Notes: generated by a model from the sequence alone, not told the origin. Shown: positions 1 through 6,872, counted from the stretch's first letter. The stretch is 9,444 nt of DNA from Bradyrhizobiaceae bacterium (GCA_947475855.1 CANJPN010000221.1:1-9444), one strand, 5' to 3'. Translations and numbers: made by a program.

Positions 1-723
1 GAGCCGGTCCCCCACGTCAACCGCGTGCCGCTCTCGCTGCTGAAAGGCATCGACCGAGCGGCCGAACAGCTCCTTGCAAATACGGATCGCTTCGCAAAGG
101 GATTGCCGGCCAACAACGCGCTCCTCTGGGGCTCGCGCGGCATGGGCAAAAGCTCCCTCGTAAAAGCTGCTCACGCGGAAGTGGCGCCCCGCACCAAGAA
201 CCTCAAGCTCGTCGAGATCCACCGCGAAGACATTGCAAGCCTGCCCCACTGTCTGGGTTACTTACAGGCGAGCAAATCCCGCTTCATCGTTTTCTGCGAC
301 GACCTTTCGTTCGACCACGACGATACCAGCTATAAGTCGCTCAAAGCCGTCCTCGAAGGCGGCATCCAGGGCCGTCCGACCAATGTGCTGTTCTATGCGA
401 CGTCCAACCGCCGCCACCTGATGCCCCGCGAAATGATCGAGAACGAGCGCTCGACCGCGATCAATCCGGCTGAGGCCGTCGAAGAGAAAGTGTCGCTGTC
501 GGATCGCTTCGGTCTCTGGCTCGGCTTTCACAATTGCAGCCAGGACGACTATCTCGCGATGGTCACGGCCTACGCGAAGCACTTCCATCTCGAGGCAAAT
601 GCCGAACAGCTTCGCGGCGAAGCCCTCGAATGGAGTACCACGCGAGGCGCTCGTTCCGGCCGCGTCGCCTGGCAGTACGTGCAGGACCTCGCGGGACGCT
701 TGGGCCAACAACTCAACGCGTAA
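1..723 (+). CDS. DUF815-family P-loop ATPase, 5'-truncated by window edge
   Basis: This is the C-terminal part of an ATP-binding protein of the DUF815 family, AAA-like P-loop ATPases of unknown cellular role that probably act in the cytoplasm. The frame is open from base 1, and residues before the GTG at 25 (PVPHVNR) continue the family's N-terminal pattern. I therefore treat it as partial rather than starting at 25; family members as I recall are about 280-300 residues, so roughly 50 are missing. A Walker A loop (GSRGMGKSS) is encoded at 130-156. A Walker B strand (FIVFCDD) lies at 283-303. A sensor-1-like segment with Asn (YATSNRRHLMPR) follows, and SDRFGLWLGF is a further family hallmark. 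The stop TAA at 721 faces the convergent receptor gene. In alphaproteobacteria this gene is often near yajC/secDF, but those genes are not in view. Family assignment is confident; function is unknown. Confidence 0.9.
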   Translation, partial: EPVPHVNRVPLSLLKGIDRAAEQLLANTDRFAKGLPANNALLWGSRGMGKSSLVKAAHAEVAPRTKNLKLVEIHREDIASLPHCLGYLQASKSRFIVFCDDLSFDHDDTSYKSLKAVLEGGIQGRPTNVLFYATSNRRHLMPREMIENERSTAINPAEAVEEKVSLSDRFGLWLGFHNCSQDDYLAMVTAYAKHFHLEANAEQLRGEALEWSTTRGARSGRVAWQYVQDLAGRLGQQLNA

Positions 724-749
724 GCAGCCCGCACGGTGCCACTCCGTAG

Positions 750-775
750 GGCGGGCAAGCGAAGTGCAGCCCGCC
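750..775. terminator. Perfect hairpin between convergent genes, REP-like
   Basis: GGCGGGC at 750-756 pairs perfectly with GCCCGCC at 769-775 across a 12-base loop (AAGCGAAGTGCA). A further GCCCGC at 727-732 could pair with 751-756 in an alternative fold, enclosing ACGG/CCGT. It sits 26 bases after the ATPase stop and 15 bases before the receptor stop, so it is placed to terminate both convergent transcripts. There is no T-tract. The loop core AAGCGAAG resembles dispersed intergenic palindromes I recall from rhizobial genomes; that resemblance is from memory and unverified. Confidence 0.55.
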
Positions 776-790
776 GCGCGTAACGTTGCA

Positions 791-1849
791 TCACTCCCGC
801 GTCGCCGCCTGCAGCGCTGCGCGGATCTCCGGCTTCACCTGCGCCATGCGCGTGAGCAGCGGCTCGGCCTCGGACGCACTCACGAGATCGGGCTCCGAGC
901 CCGTTACCCGCTTGAACTCCTCGGTGAAAGCAGCATCGCCCCGCAGTCCCTCGAAGCCACGCCGCAGATCCGCCACCGCTTCTGCTGGCGAACCGGCCGG
1001 CAGCACGATCGCGCGTTGAAGTTTCGTGCCGATATCGTTGAGCAGCAGCAACGCCTCCCACTTCACGCCGGCTGGTTCGCGCCCGAACGCCTTGGCATGG
1101 AAAACATGAAACGGCGGAATGCCCTGCGCCTCGAGCACCGGATTGCCCGCGGGCTTTCCGTCCTTGCCCACCACGGAATAGTGGAACAGCGCAATGCCCA
1201 GCCCACTTGAGATCACGTTCGGCACGATCGTATTCTGATACTGCGGCAACGAACTCGCCGTGAGATTGACCTCCCCCGCCTGAAACGCCTTGTTGATATC
1301 GTTGGCGCCGGGAAAGCCCGTGACCAGCTTGTGCTTCAGCCCCATTGTTTCGAGCGCCAGCGTCAGCCGCGCGTCGTGCGAGGAATTGCGCGCATACCCG
1401 CCCGCAAAAATCATCTCCGCCTTCGCAAGATCCGTTGCCGTCGCAATCCCCGGCTTCGTATCGCGGCGCGCATACACGACCGTCCAACCCGCGGCCCCGC
1501 CGATCAACTGGAACTCGTGCAGCTTCACCTTCAGCGCCGGATCTTCGATCGCCGGCCCTACTGCGCTCACCGTGAAAAACCCGCCGGTCAAACCATCGGA
1601 CTTCCGGTTCAGCCCCAATGTATTGAGCGCACCATACCCGCCTGCCCCCGGAGCATTCTGAATGATGATCTGAGGCTGGCCGGGAATGTGTTTGCCGATG
1701 TGCCGCGCATACACCCTCCCCTCGGTGTCGGCATTCCCGCCCGCACCGTAGTTGATCAGCCAGACCAGCGTCTTGTCCTTGTAGAATTGCGCTTCGGAAG
1801 ATGAAGCCGAAAACAAGAGCGCAACCAACAGACCGGCAATGCGAACCAC
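791..1849 (-). CDS. Divergent Bug/TctC-type periplasmic solute receptor
   Basis: This is a periplasmic substrate-binding protein of the tripartite tricarboxylate transporter receptor family, probably for an organic acid. I chose the GTG at 1849 (352 residues) over an upstream in-frame start at 1906: GGAGG lies 5 bases before it, and translation then begins directly with a signal peptide (hydrophobic LLVALLF, Ser/Ala-rich end, likely cleavage after SEA at about residue 20). The first lobe has a variant of the family signature, INYGAGGNADTEGR at about residues 32-45, and then IIIQNAPGAGGYG. Bug proteins are usually about 320 residues; this one is longer and belongs to a divergent branch (HIPGQPQIII instead of the usual GQSFVIENK). 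It lies 85 bases downstream of a classical Bug gene on the same strand and is probably cotranscribed. No TctA or TctB gene is in the window. Ligand unknown. Confidence 0.85.
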   Translation of the reverse strand: MVRIAGLLVALLFSASSSEAQFYKDKTLVWLINYGAGGNADTEGRVYARHIGKHIPGQPQIIIQNAPGAGGYGALNTLGLNRKSDGLTGGFFTVSAVGPAIEDPALKVKLHEFQLIGGAAGWTVVYARRDTKPGIATATDLAKAEMIFAGGYARNSSHDARLTLALETMGLKHKLVTGFPGANDINKAFQAGEVNLTASSLPQYQNTIVPNVISSGLGIALFHYSVVGKDGKPAGNPVLEAQGIPPFHVFHAKAFGREPAGVKWEALLLLNDIGTKLQRAIVLPAGSPAEAVADLRRGFEGLRGDAAFTEEFKRVTGSEPDLVSASEAEPLLTRMAQVKPEIRAALQAATRE

Positions 1850-1854
1850 GTGAA

Positions 1855-1859
1855 CCTCC
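1855..1859 (-). promoter_or_regulatory. Ribosome-binding site fixing the GTG start at 1849
   Basis: The minus strand reads GGAGG followed by five bases (TTCAC) and then GTG. No comparable motif was noted for the in-frame start at 1906, whose extra 19 residues would place charged sequence ahead of the signal peptide. Confidence 0.75.
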
Positions 1860-1934
1860 GTCTGGTAAGCGGAATGACGAAGCGAAATCCTCGATCGGGC
1901 GTCCAACTTCTTCTATGCGCGGTGCATGTCTTAG

Positions 1935-2900
1935 CTATTGCACCTTCATGCCGGTCTCGCGAATGAAACGGCCCCAGCGCGCCCGCTCTGTGGTCACGAA
2001 CGCTTTCACGTCCTGGGGAGACATTTGGTTCGCCTCCACGCCCTGCTCACCCAGCCGCTTGGCCATTGCAGGCTCGTTCATCCCGTCGATCACGAGCTTG
2101 TTGATCCGCTCTACAATGGCGGCCGGCGTCCCCCGCGGCGCCGACATGTTGATCCAGCCGGTGACGAAGAAGTCCGCAGCACCACTTTCGATGAAAGTCG
2201 GCACGTCCGGCAGCGCCGCCACGCGCTTCTGCGATGTCACGGCGAGCGCGCGAACGGTACCGGCATTGATTTGCGGCAGCGCGTTGTCGATGTTGTTGAA
2301 CATCATCTTGATGTGGCCAGCGATGATGTCGCTCATGGCAGGTGTCGCGCCGCGGTAAGCGACCTGCTTCATCGGCAGGTCGTAGTGCACACGCATCATC
2401 TCGGACGCCAGATGGGGCGATGTTCCGATGCCGGGCATCGGATAGGGCATTTCCTCACGGGAACTCTTGATCTCGGCAATGAACTCTTTCAGCGAACGCG
2501 CCTTCACGCTTGGGTGCACATAAAGCACGTTGCTCACCCCTGCGATGATCGCGACATGCTCGAAATCGTTGACCGCATCGAAACCCGAGTTGGCATAGAG
2601 CGTCTGGTTCACCGCATGCGTCGAGACGCCCCCGACGTGCAGTGTGTATCCGTCAGGCGTGGCGCGCGCGACCTCGAGCGTACCGGGATTGCCGCCCGCA
2701 CCCGGCTTGTTCTCGATCACGAACGACTGTCCGAGTTTTCTTTGCAGTATCTCGCCGGCGATACGCGCATAGACGTCCGTCGGCCCGCCCGGCGTGAACG
2801 GCACGACGATCTTGACGCCGCGTTCTGGCCAACTCTGTGCAGAAGCAGGCGATGTCACGCACATGGCCGTAACCACGGCCGCCAAAAATGCTGCGCGCAT
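1935..2900 (-). CDS. Classical Bug-family tripartite tricarboxylate transporter receptor
   Basis: This is a periplasmic solute receptor of the Bug (TctC) family, which hands carboxylates such as citrate-like acids, aromatic acids or amino acids to TctAB-type carriers. The 321-residue length is typical. A signal peptide covers residues 1-21 with a likely cut after ASA, before QSW. The canonical VVPFTPGGPTDVYAR segment is at about 32-46 and ENKPGAGGNPGT at about 63-74, followed by RATPDGYTL. The mid-domain YRGATPAMSDIIAGHIKMMF and LPDVPTF segments are also typical. The ATG is supported by AGGAGGAG six bases upstream. It is the first gene of a probable two-gene minus-strand unit with the divergent receptor downstream. 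The family is known for many orphan receptors scattered without TctAB, which fits here. The ligand cannot be predicted from sequence. Confidence 0.95.
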   Translation of the reverse strand: MRAAFLAAVVTAMCVTSPASAQSWPERGVKIVVPFTPGGPTDVYARIAGEILQRKLGQSFVIENKPGAGGNPGTLEVARATPDGYTLHVGGVSTHAVNQTLYANSGFDAVNDFEHVAIIAGVSNVLYVHPSVKARSLKEFIAEIKSSREEMPYPMPGIGTSPHLASEMMRVHYDLPMKQVAYRGATPAMSDIIAGHIKMMFNNIDNALPQINAGTVRALAVTSQKRVAALPDVPTFIESGAADFFVTGWINMSAPRGTPAAIVERINKLVIDGMNEPAMAKRLGEQGVEANQMSPQDVKAFVTTERARWGRFIRETGMKVQ

Positions 2901-2906
2901 ATAAGT

Positions 2907-2914
2907 CTCCTCCT
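2907..2914 (-). promoter_or_regulatory. Strong ribosome-binding site for the first receptor gene
   Basis: The minus strand reads AGGAGGAG, then six bases, then ATG. It is a near-perfect Shine-Dalgarno sequence and supports high translation, as expected for a periplasmic receptor. Confidence 0.85.
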
Positions 2915-3093
2915 GGATGCCGCGCTATCCAGCTCATGGCGCACGACTTGAAGCAGAGTTTGGCGCGCCGCGCAGCCCAGGGCAATCTGAGTCTGTAATC
3001 CCGCCGAACGGAAAGCCTACGACGCCCCGCCTGTTCGCCGGTCGATGACAGGTGCGAATTGCTCGGTCCCAAACGCCCGTTGCAGGAACAGCT
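2915..3093. other. Intergenic region upstream of receptor unit
   Basis: About 180 bases separate the NDUFAF5-like stop from the receptor ribosome-binding site, both on the minus strand. A promoter for the receptor pair is expected here. I found no convincing sigma-70 boxes, no strong terminator hairpin for the upstream gene and no credible small ORF. Confidence 0.4.
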
Positions 3094-4035
3094 TCATCCC
3101 TCGGTCTTGTCACCCGCGGAGCGCTCGGGAACGCGCAGCGCATCTGCGAGCCGCGAACGTGCCGAGCCCGGCTTCAACGGCTTCTGCTGGCTTTCGTGCG
3201 GCACCCAGCCCGTAAGCGTGATGATCTCGAAGGTCGCGCGCACACGGCCGTCGGCCGCGCCGAACCGTTCCGAATAGACTTCCATGGCGCGCAGCAGAGT
3301 GCTCCGTCGTAACGGCGCACGCCGCCGCGCCAGGAGCATGTTCGACGCTCCCATTCCCTTGACGTCGCGCATCAGGTCGAGAGCCGTTGCATAGGTCACG
3401 CCGACCGTATCGCAATCCGCTACCGGCAGGGCAAAACCCGCCCGCTGCAGCAGCGCCCCACCCTCCCGAACATCCAACAACGGCGCAACCCGGGGAGAAG
3501 CCCCGCCCTCCACCTCGGATTCCGCCACAAGAAACGCTTCGCGCAACTCAGCCAGCGTCGTCCCACCCAACATCGCAGCAAGAAACAGCCCGTCCGCTTT
3601 AAGCACCCGCCTGACTTGGGCCAGCACGCCCGGCAAGTCATTTACGAACTGAAGCGACAGCGCGGAGACGACGAGATCGAGCGAGCCGTCGGCAAACGGC
3701 AACAACTCTTCATCCGCCAGTACCCGCGGACCATCGCACTGCCGAAGCATACCCGGCGCACTATCGGTCTCGACCGCCCATCCGACATTCGGCAGGGTTC
3801 GAACGCAACGCCCCAACAGACCGTGATGCGCGCCAAGAACCGCTGCCCGCTCGAACCTCCGCTGCACCATTGAAAGGCGGTCGCAGATATCCTCGCAAGC
3901 CCGTGCCAGAAGGAAATCATGACGGCCGGCATCGGCGCACACGCGCTCCCGCCGCTGCGTCAGGAGACGGCGGTCGAATATGACATGAGCATCAATTATG
4001 TCGTCAGGGGTCTGTCGAATGGGCATGACGCCCAC
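3094..4035 (-). CDS. NDUFAF5-like (BioC-like) SAM-dependent methyltransferase-fold protein
   Basis: This is a class I methyltransferase-fold protein related to mitochondrial NDUFAF5, a complex I assembly factor known to hydroxylate an arginine of NDUFS7. A similar role on bacterial complex I is inference. Landmarks in the 313-residue product: VIFDRRLLTQRR at 18-29; an SAM-site loop at about 65-72; LPFADGSLDLVVSALSLQFV at 112-131; GGTTLAELREAF at 157-168; and the C-terminal GWVPHESQQKPLKPGSA at 276-292, which is diagnostic for the group. Motif I is unusual: AVLGAHHG replaces the standard DLGxGxG, as I recall for rhizobial members. The GTG start at 4035 has AAGGGGGG five bases upstream; an in-frame ATG at 4026 is the alternative. 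Automatic annotation may call it BioC, but no biotin genes are nearby. comF and grxC, frequent neighbours in this class as I recall, are absent here. Confidence 0.88.
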   Translation of the reverse strand: MGVMPIRQTPDDIIDAHVIFDRRLLTQRRERVCADAGRHDFLLARACEDICDRLSMVQRRFERAAVLGAHHGLLGRCVRTLPNVGWAVETDSAPGMLRQCDGPRVLADEELLPFADGSLDLVVSALSLQFVNDLPGVLAQVRRVLKADGLFLAAMLGGTTLAELREAFLVAESEVEGGASPRVAPLLDVREGGALLQRAGFALPVADCDTVGVTYATALDLMRDVKGMGASNMLLARRRAPLRRSTLLRAMEVYSERFGAADGRVRATFEIITLTGWVPHESQQKPLKPGSARSRLADALRVPERSAGDKTEG

Positions 4036-4095
4036 AATAGCCCCCCTTGCCCGCTGCCGCCATCAGTCAAGCTGATAGCCCAGATACGGGCGCAG

Positions 4096-4200
4096 CTACT
4101 TGGAACGATTGTCGCGCCAGTTGAGTAGCCCCATGAAGAAGAAAAAAAGGACCATGACAGCTGAGAAGCCCAGAAAACCGGCTGCCATCAAATCGAACAT
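4096..4200 (-). CDS. Small single-pass membrane protein, 34 residues, unknown
   Basis: A short ORF reads ATG at 4200 to TAG at 4098-4096. The product begins MFDLMAAGFLGFSAVMV, continues with LFFFFMGLL and ends NWRDNRSK. It has a short N-terminus, one uninterrupted hydrophobic segment of about 22 residues with a run of four phenylalanines, and a basic C-terminal tail. By the positive-inside rule the C-terminus would face the cytoplasm. GAGGAG stands 10 bases upstream of the ATG, slightly far but usable. It ends 60 bases before the NDUFAF5-like GTG on the same strand, so the two may be cotranscribed. I do not recognise a family; it resembles in size the small subunits that attach to respiratory complexes, but no sequence match to one is claimed. 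A chance ORF is possible, though such a clean helix-plus-tail layout is unlikely by chance. Confidence 0.6.
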   Translation of the reverse strand: MFDLMAAGFLGFSAVMVLFFFFMGLLNWRDNRSK

Positions 4201-4216
4201 GATACACGCGCTCCTC

Positions 4217-4466
4217 GAGCCCTAGCTGATCTGCACAAACCTGTTGCCAGCCAAGCCACTCATGAGGGGCATATGCATGAGCCCTGGCCGCAACCGCATC
4301 AGGTACGGACACAGAATAACAGCCCTTCGATAGGTGCGCAATTTGGACTCTGCCCACCTAGAGCGCCCCTCGTCCTGGTGAGAGTGCGCGCGCCTGGTTG
4401 CCCGATTGCCGCCCAAAGGGCAGACTGGCGGCACAATCCCCCTGACAACGCGAGAGTCCCATCTCC
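4217..4466. promoter_or_regulatory. Divergent intergenic region, probable promoters both ways
   Basis: About 250 bases separate the minus-strand small ORF from the plus-strand decarboxylase-like gene, so promoters for both should lie here. Visible structures are TGCCGCC at 4407-4413 with its inverse GGCGGCA at 4427-4433 (13-base spacing, 33 bases before the ATG); the palindromes CTCATGAG at 4259-4266 and GCATATGC at about 4269-4276; and a direct repeat CATGAG at 4261 and 4276. TTGCCC at 4398 with a 17-base spacer to CAGACT is only a weak sigma-70 candidate. Overlapping ORFs on both strands show no family features. Confidence 0.4.
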
Positions 4467-5459
4467 ATGAGCAGAATTCCAATCAGTCTCTCAGTTTGCA
4501 ACTACGACCGCACGGCCGCGCTTTTCGACGGCCGCGTCGAGATAGAAGGAGTCGCTCTCAACGCAGTTCCGCTCGAGCCCGAGGAGTCCTTCCACCGCGC
4601 CTTCAAGTATCGCGAATTCGACGTCTCGGAACTGTCGCTGTCGAGCCATACGCTGTCGGTTGCGCGCGGTGACAATCACTACGTAGGAATCCCTGCCTTC
4701 GTGTCGCGTCTGTTCCGGCATTCGAGCTTGTACATCCGGACCGACCGGGGCATCCGCTCGCCGGCCGACCTGAAGAGCAAGATCGTCGGGCTGCCCGAGT
4801 ATCAGATGACCGCCAACGTCTGGCTGCGCGGCATCATCAAGGACGAATACGGCGTGCACCCGCGCGACATCAAATGGCGCAACGGCGGTCTCGAGGAGGC
4901 CGGACGCGAGGAACGCACCCCGATCAAGCTGCCCGCCGATGTCGAGCTGAAGTCGATCCCGACCGACCGCACGCTGGCCGACATGCTGGAGAAGGGCGAG
5001 ATCGACGCGATCTTCGCCGCCCGCGCGCCGTCATGCTTCCTGCGTGGCGCTCCCAATATCGACCGCATGTGGCCGAACTATCCGGAGGTCGAGGAGGCCT
5101 ATTACAAGAAATCGAAGATTTTCCCGATCATGCATATCATGGGCGTGAGGAAGTCGCTGGCAGAGCAGCATCCGTGGCTGCCCGTCAGCATATTCAAGGC
5201 ATTCATCAAGGCCCGCGAACTGTGCGTGCACGAGATGGGACAAATCGGCCATCTCTATTCGTCGCTGCCCTGGAGCGTGCATGAGTTCGAGCGGCTGTCG
5301 AAGTCGATGGGCCGGGACTATTGGAGCTACGGGCTCGAAGCCAACCACCACGTGCTCGACACCCTCACCCGCTATTCCTTCGAGGATGGCCTCTCCTCGC
5401 GTCGCGTGAAGCCGGAAGAACTGTTCTGGCCGGCCACACAAGATCTATCGAAGATCTGA
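4467..5459 (+). CDS. 4,5-dihydroxyphthalate decarboxylase-like protein (PBP2 fold)
   Basis: This protein belongs to the group annotated as 4,5-dihydroxyphthalate decarboxylase (Pht5 type), which has a fold related to periplasmic binding proteins. The reference reaction yields protocatechuate from 4,5-dihydroxyphthalate; the real substrate here is unknown. It is 330 residues, the usual length. Landmarks: VCNYDRTAALFDG at 10-22, FDVSELSLSSHTL at 51-63, IPAFVSRLFRHSSLYIRTD at 75-93, SPADLKSKIVGLPEYQMTA at 98-116, FPIMHIMGVRKSL at 219-231, and DYWSYGLEANHHVLDTLTRY at 284-303. There is no signal peptide, so it is probably cytoplasmic and not a transport receptor. The ATG has only a weak ribosome-binding site (CGAGAG about 10 bases upstream). 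No other phthalate genes accompany it. It converges on the M29/NicX-like gene, which is not in its operon. Confidence 0.82.
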   Translation: MSRIPISLSVCNYDRTAALFDGRVEIEGVALNAVPLEPEESFHRAFKYREFDVSELSLSSHTLSVARGDNHYVGIPAFVSRLFRHSSLYIRTDRGIRSPADLKSKIVGLPEYQMTANVWLRGIIKDEYGVHPRDIKWRNGGLEEAGREERTPIKLPADVELKSIPTDRTLADMLEKGEIDAIFAARAPSCFLRGAPNIDRMWPNYPEVEEAYYKKSKIFPIMHIMGVRKSLAEQHPWLPVSIFKAFIKARELCVHEMGQIGHLYSSLPWSVHEFERLSKSMGRDYWSYGLEANHHVLDTLTRYSFEDGLSSRRVKPEELFWPATQDLSKI

Positions 5460-5540
5460 CGACCCTCCCAGGAATTGCCGAACGCAAATCGACACTCCAC
5501 CTGATCCGGGGAGCCCTGTGGATGACCCTTTGAATGAAGC

Positions 5541-5566
5541 GGCGGATGAAGCTCACCTCATCCGCC
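5541..5566. terminator. Perfect 9-bp hairpin between convergent genes
   Basis: GGCGGATGA at 5541-5549 pairs perfectly with TCATCCGCC at 5558-5566 across an 8-base loop. It lies 81 bases after the decarboxylase-like stop and 17 bases from the stop of the opposing M29-fold gene, so it suits bidirectional termination. There is no T-run on either side. An adjacent CCGATC-T-GATCGG palindrome at 5566-5578 follows. Confidence 0.65.
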
Positions 5567-5583
5567 CGATCTGATCGGTCCGG

Positions 5584-6792
5584 TCACTCCACGAACGTCT
5601 CGAGCAGTTCGACCGGATCGCCGTAGCGCGATGCTTCCTCCACGACCTTGGGATCGCGCAACGCCATCAGGAACCCGTTGTCGATCAATGTACGGTCGCC
5701 GACCTTCACCGTGCAGTCGAAGATCACGCTGTCCTGGTGGATGTGCGGCTCCTCCCAGCGCGGCACGTTGCGCTTCAGATACTCGCTCGGACGGTCCGCG
5801 TCGGTGCCGAAGTGCAGAGCGCCCGGCGCGTTCGAACCGGCGGGATAGGCCTTGTAACGCGGATACTTCGGATTGAACCCACAGCCGAGTTCGTGCAACT
5901 CGGCGTTCACGCCGACCAGTATGTCGCGCATGATGTCGGCCTGCCCCGACTTGCCGTGCACCTTCTTCACCACACCGTTCTTGAACTCGAGTCCGATCTT
6001 CTCGGCGAATGGCTCCTCGAACCCGATCGCCCATTGGGGATAGATCACTCCCTCCATCTCGGCGTGTTGATCCTTCTTGCGCTTGCCCTGATCGCGCCCG
6101 AAACAATTGAGGTCATAGATGTTGGGCCCGTGTGTCGGCATGAAATGGACGTAGCAGCCATCCTCGACCGCCTTGTCCTGGCCCCGCCAGCGGTTGTTCC
6201 CAAGCAGCCCTTTGACCATCTCGGGCGTCCACTTGATCACGAGATCGGACCCACGCGGACACTTGAACGACATGTCGAAGTTGCGGTCGGTCGGATACAT
6301 CCGCGCCGTCGCCCGGATGATTTCCCCGACGAGATCGACCGGGAAGCGGGCTTGCGGCGTATGCAGCAGATCGAGATCACGGAAATAGGTGATCTTCACC
6401 CACCGCTGGCCCTTCTCCTTGCGCAGCTTGTTGAAGAACGGATCGTTGACCGAGCAGAACCAGCTCGAGATGACGAAAGTCGCACGCTCGATGATTGGTT
6501 TGGCTTCCTCCGGGCAGCTCGAAAGCTGCGTCGTCGGCATCATGAATTCGCGCGGGAATGCCCCCCGCGACAGCGCGATACCGTGCAGAGCGTCGATGAT
6601 ACGGCGGTCGAGCAGCGGATCGGTCAGGAACAGCACCTCGTCTTCCGGTCGGAAGGCGAAGACCTTGATCATGTTGTCGATGGCCTGAAAGTAATTCCGC
6701 GTCTCGTTGTTGACGAACGTCTTGTCGGACGGCATCGCAGACGCGGTCTTGGAGCGCATGATCCGCTCGAGCGTCGGAGGCTGAAACTTCAT
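5584..6792 (-). CDS. M29 aminopeptidase-fold metalloenzyme, possibly NicX-like dioxygenase
   Basis: The 402-residue product looks like the M29 (aminopeptidase T) fold, which includes the 2,5-dihydroxypyridine 5,6-dioxygenase NicX that opens the ring in nicotinate breakdown. Candidate metal ligands with the ATG at 6792 as residue 1 are E245/E247 (EMEGVIYP), H300 and E301 (ELHELGCGF), H327 (GALHFGTD) and the H352-x-D354 pair (HIHQDSVIFD, bases 5731-5739). The E/E/H/HxD series matches the M29 order. H300 to H352/D354 also matches the spacing I recall for the NicX iron ligands, so both readings stay open. No signal peptide is seen: cytoplasmic. The ATG at 6792 has AGGGG eight bases upstream; an in-frame GTG at 6801 lies too close to that motif. 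It is divergent from the MATE gene and convergent with the decarboxylase-like gene. Substrate unknown; peptidase activity is not assured. Confidence 0.72.
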   Translation of the reverse strand: MKFQPPTLERIMRSKTASAMPSDKTFVNNETRNYFQAIDNMIKVFAFRPEDEVLFLTDPLLDRRIIDALHGIALSRGAFPREFMMPTTQLSSCPEEAKPIIERATFVISSWFCSVNDPFFNKLRKEKGQRWVKITYFRDLDLLHTPQARFPVDLVGEIIRATARMYPTDRNFDMSFKCPRGSDLVIKWTPEMVKGLLGNNRWRGQDKAVEDGCYVHFMPTHGPNIYDLNCFGRDQGKRKKDQHAEMEGVIYPQWAIGFEEPFAEKIGLEFKNGVVKKVHGKSGQADIMRDILVGVNAELHELGCGFNPKYPRYKAYPAGSNAPGALHFGTDADRPSEYLKRNVPRWEEPHIHQDSVIFDCTVKVGDRTLIDNGFLMALRDPKVVEEASRYGDPVELLETFVE

Positions 6793-6800
6793 TTCATTCA

Positions 6801-6805
6801 CCCCT
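6801..6805 (-). promoter_or_regulatory. Ribosome-binding site favouring the ATG at 6792
   Basis: The minus strand reads AGGGG, eight bases, then ATG. The alternative GTG at 6801 overlaps this motif, so it is unlikely to be the start. Confidence 0.55.
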
Positions 6806-6872
6806 GGTTTGGCGTTTCCAGCCGCAATCGTGCCTCGCTTTCAAGCCGAGAGCAAGCGCACCACGATGCGCC

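Noticed and set aside
570..1487. 305-codon minus-strand ORF across the first convergent junction
   Set aside because: It overlaps two real genes, spans a hairpin and has a low-complexity Gly/Arg composition.
1938..2951. Long plus-strand ORF opposite the first receptor gene
   Set aside because: It is antisense to a clearly recognisable Bug protein, is rich in His/Arg as expected of a GC-rich shadow frame, and shows no family features.
3094..4035. Calling the methyltransferase-fold protein BioC (biotin synthesis)
   Set aside because: The C-terminal HESQQKPLKPGSA segment points to the NDUFAF5 group, and no other biotin genes are present.
4067..4482. Two overlapping minus-strand ORFs (96 and 86 codons) in the divergent gap
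   Set aside because: No family features, no ribosome-binding site noticed, and the first overlaps the better 34-residue membrane ORF in a different frame.
4467..5459. Calling the Pht5-like protein a periplasmic ABC receptor
   Set aside because: The fold is shared, but there is no signal peptide and no ABC permease or ATPase gene nearby.
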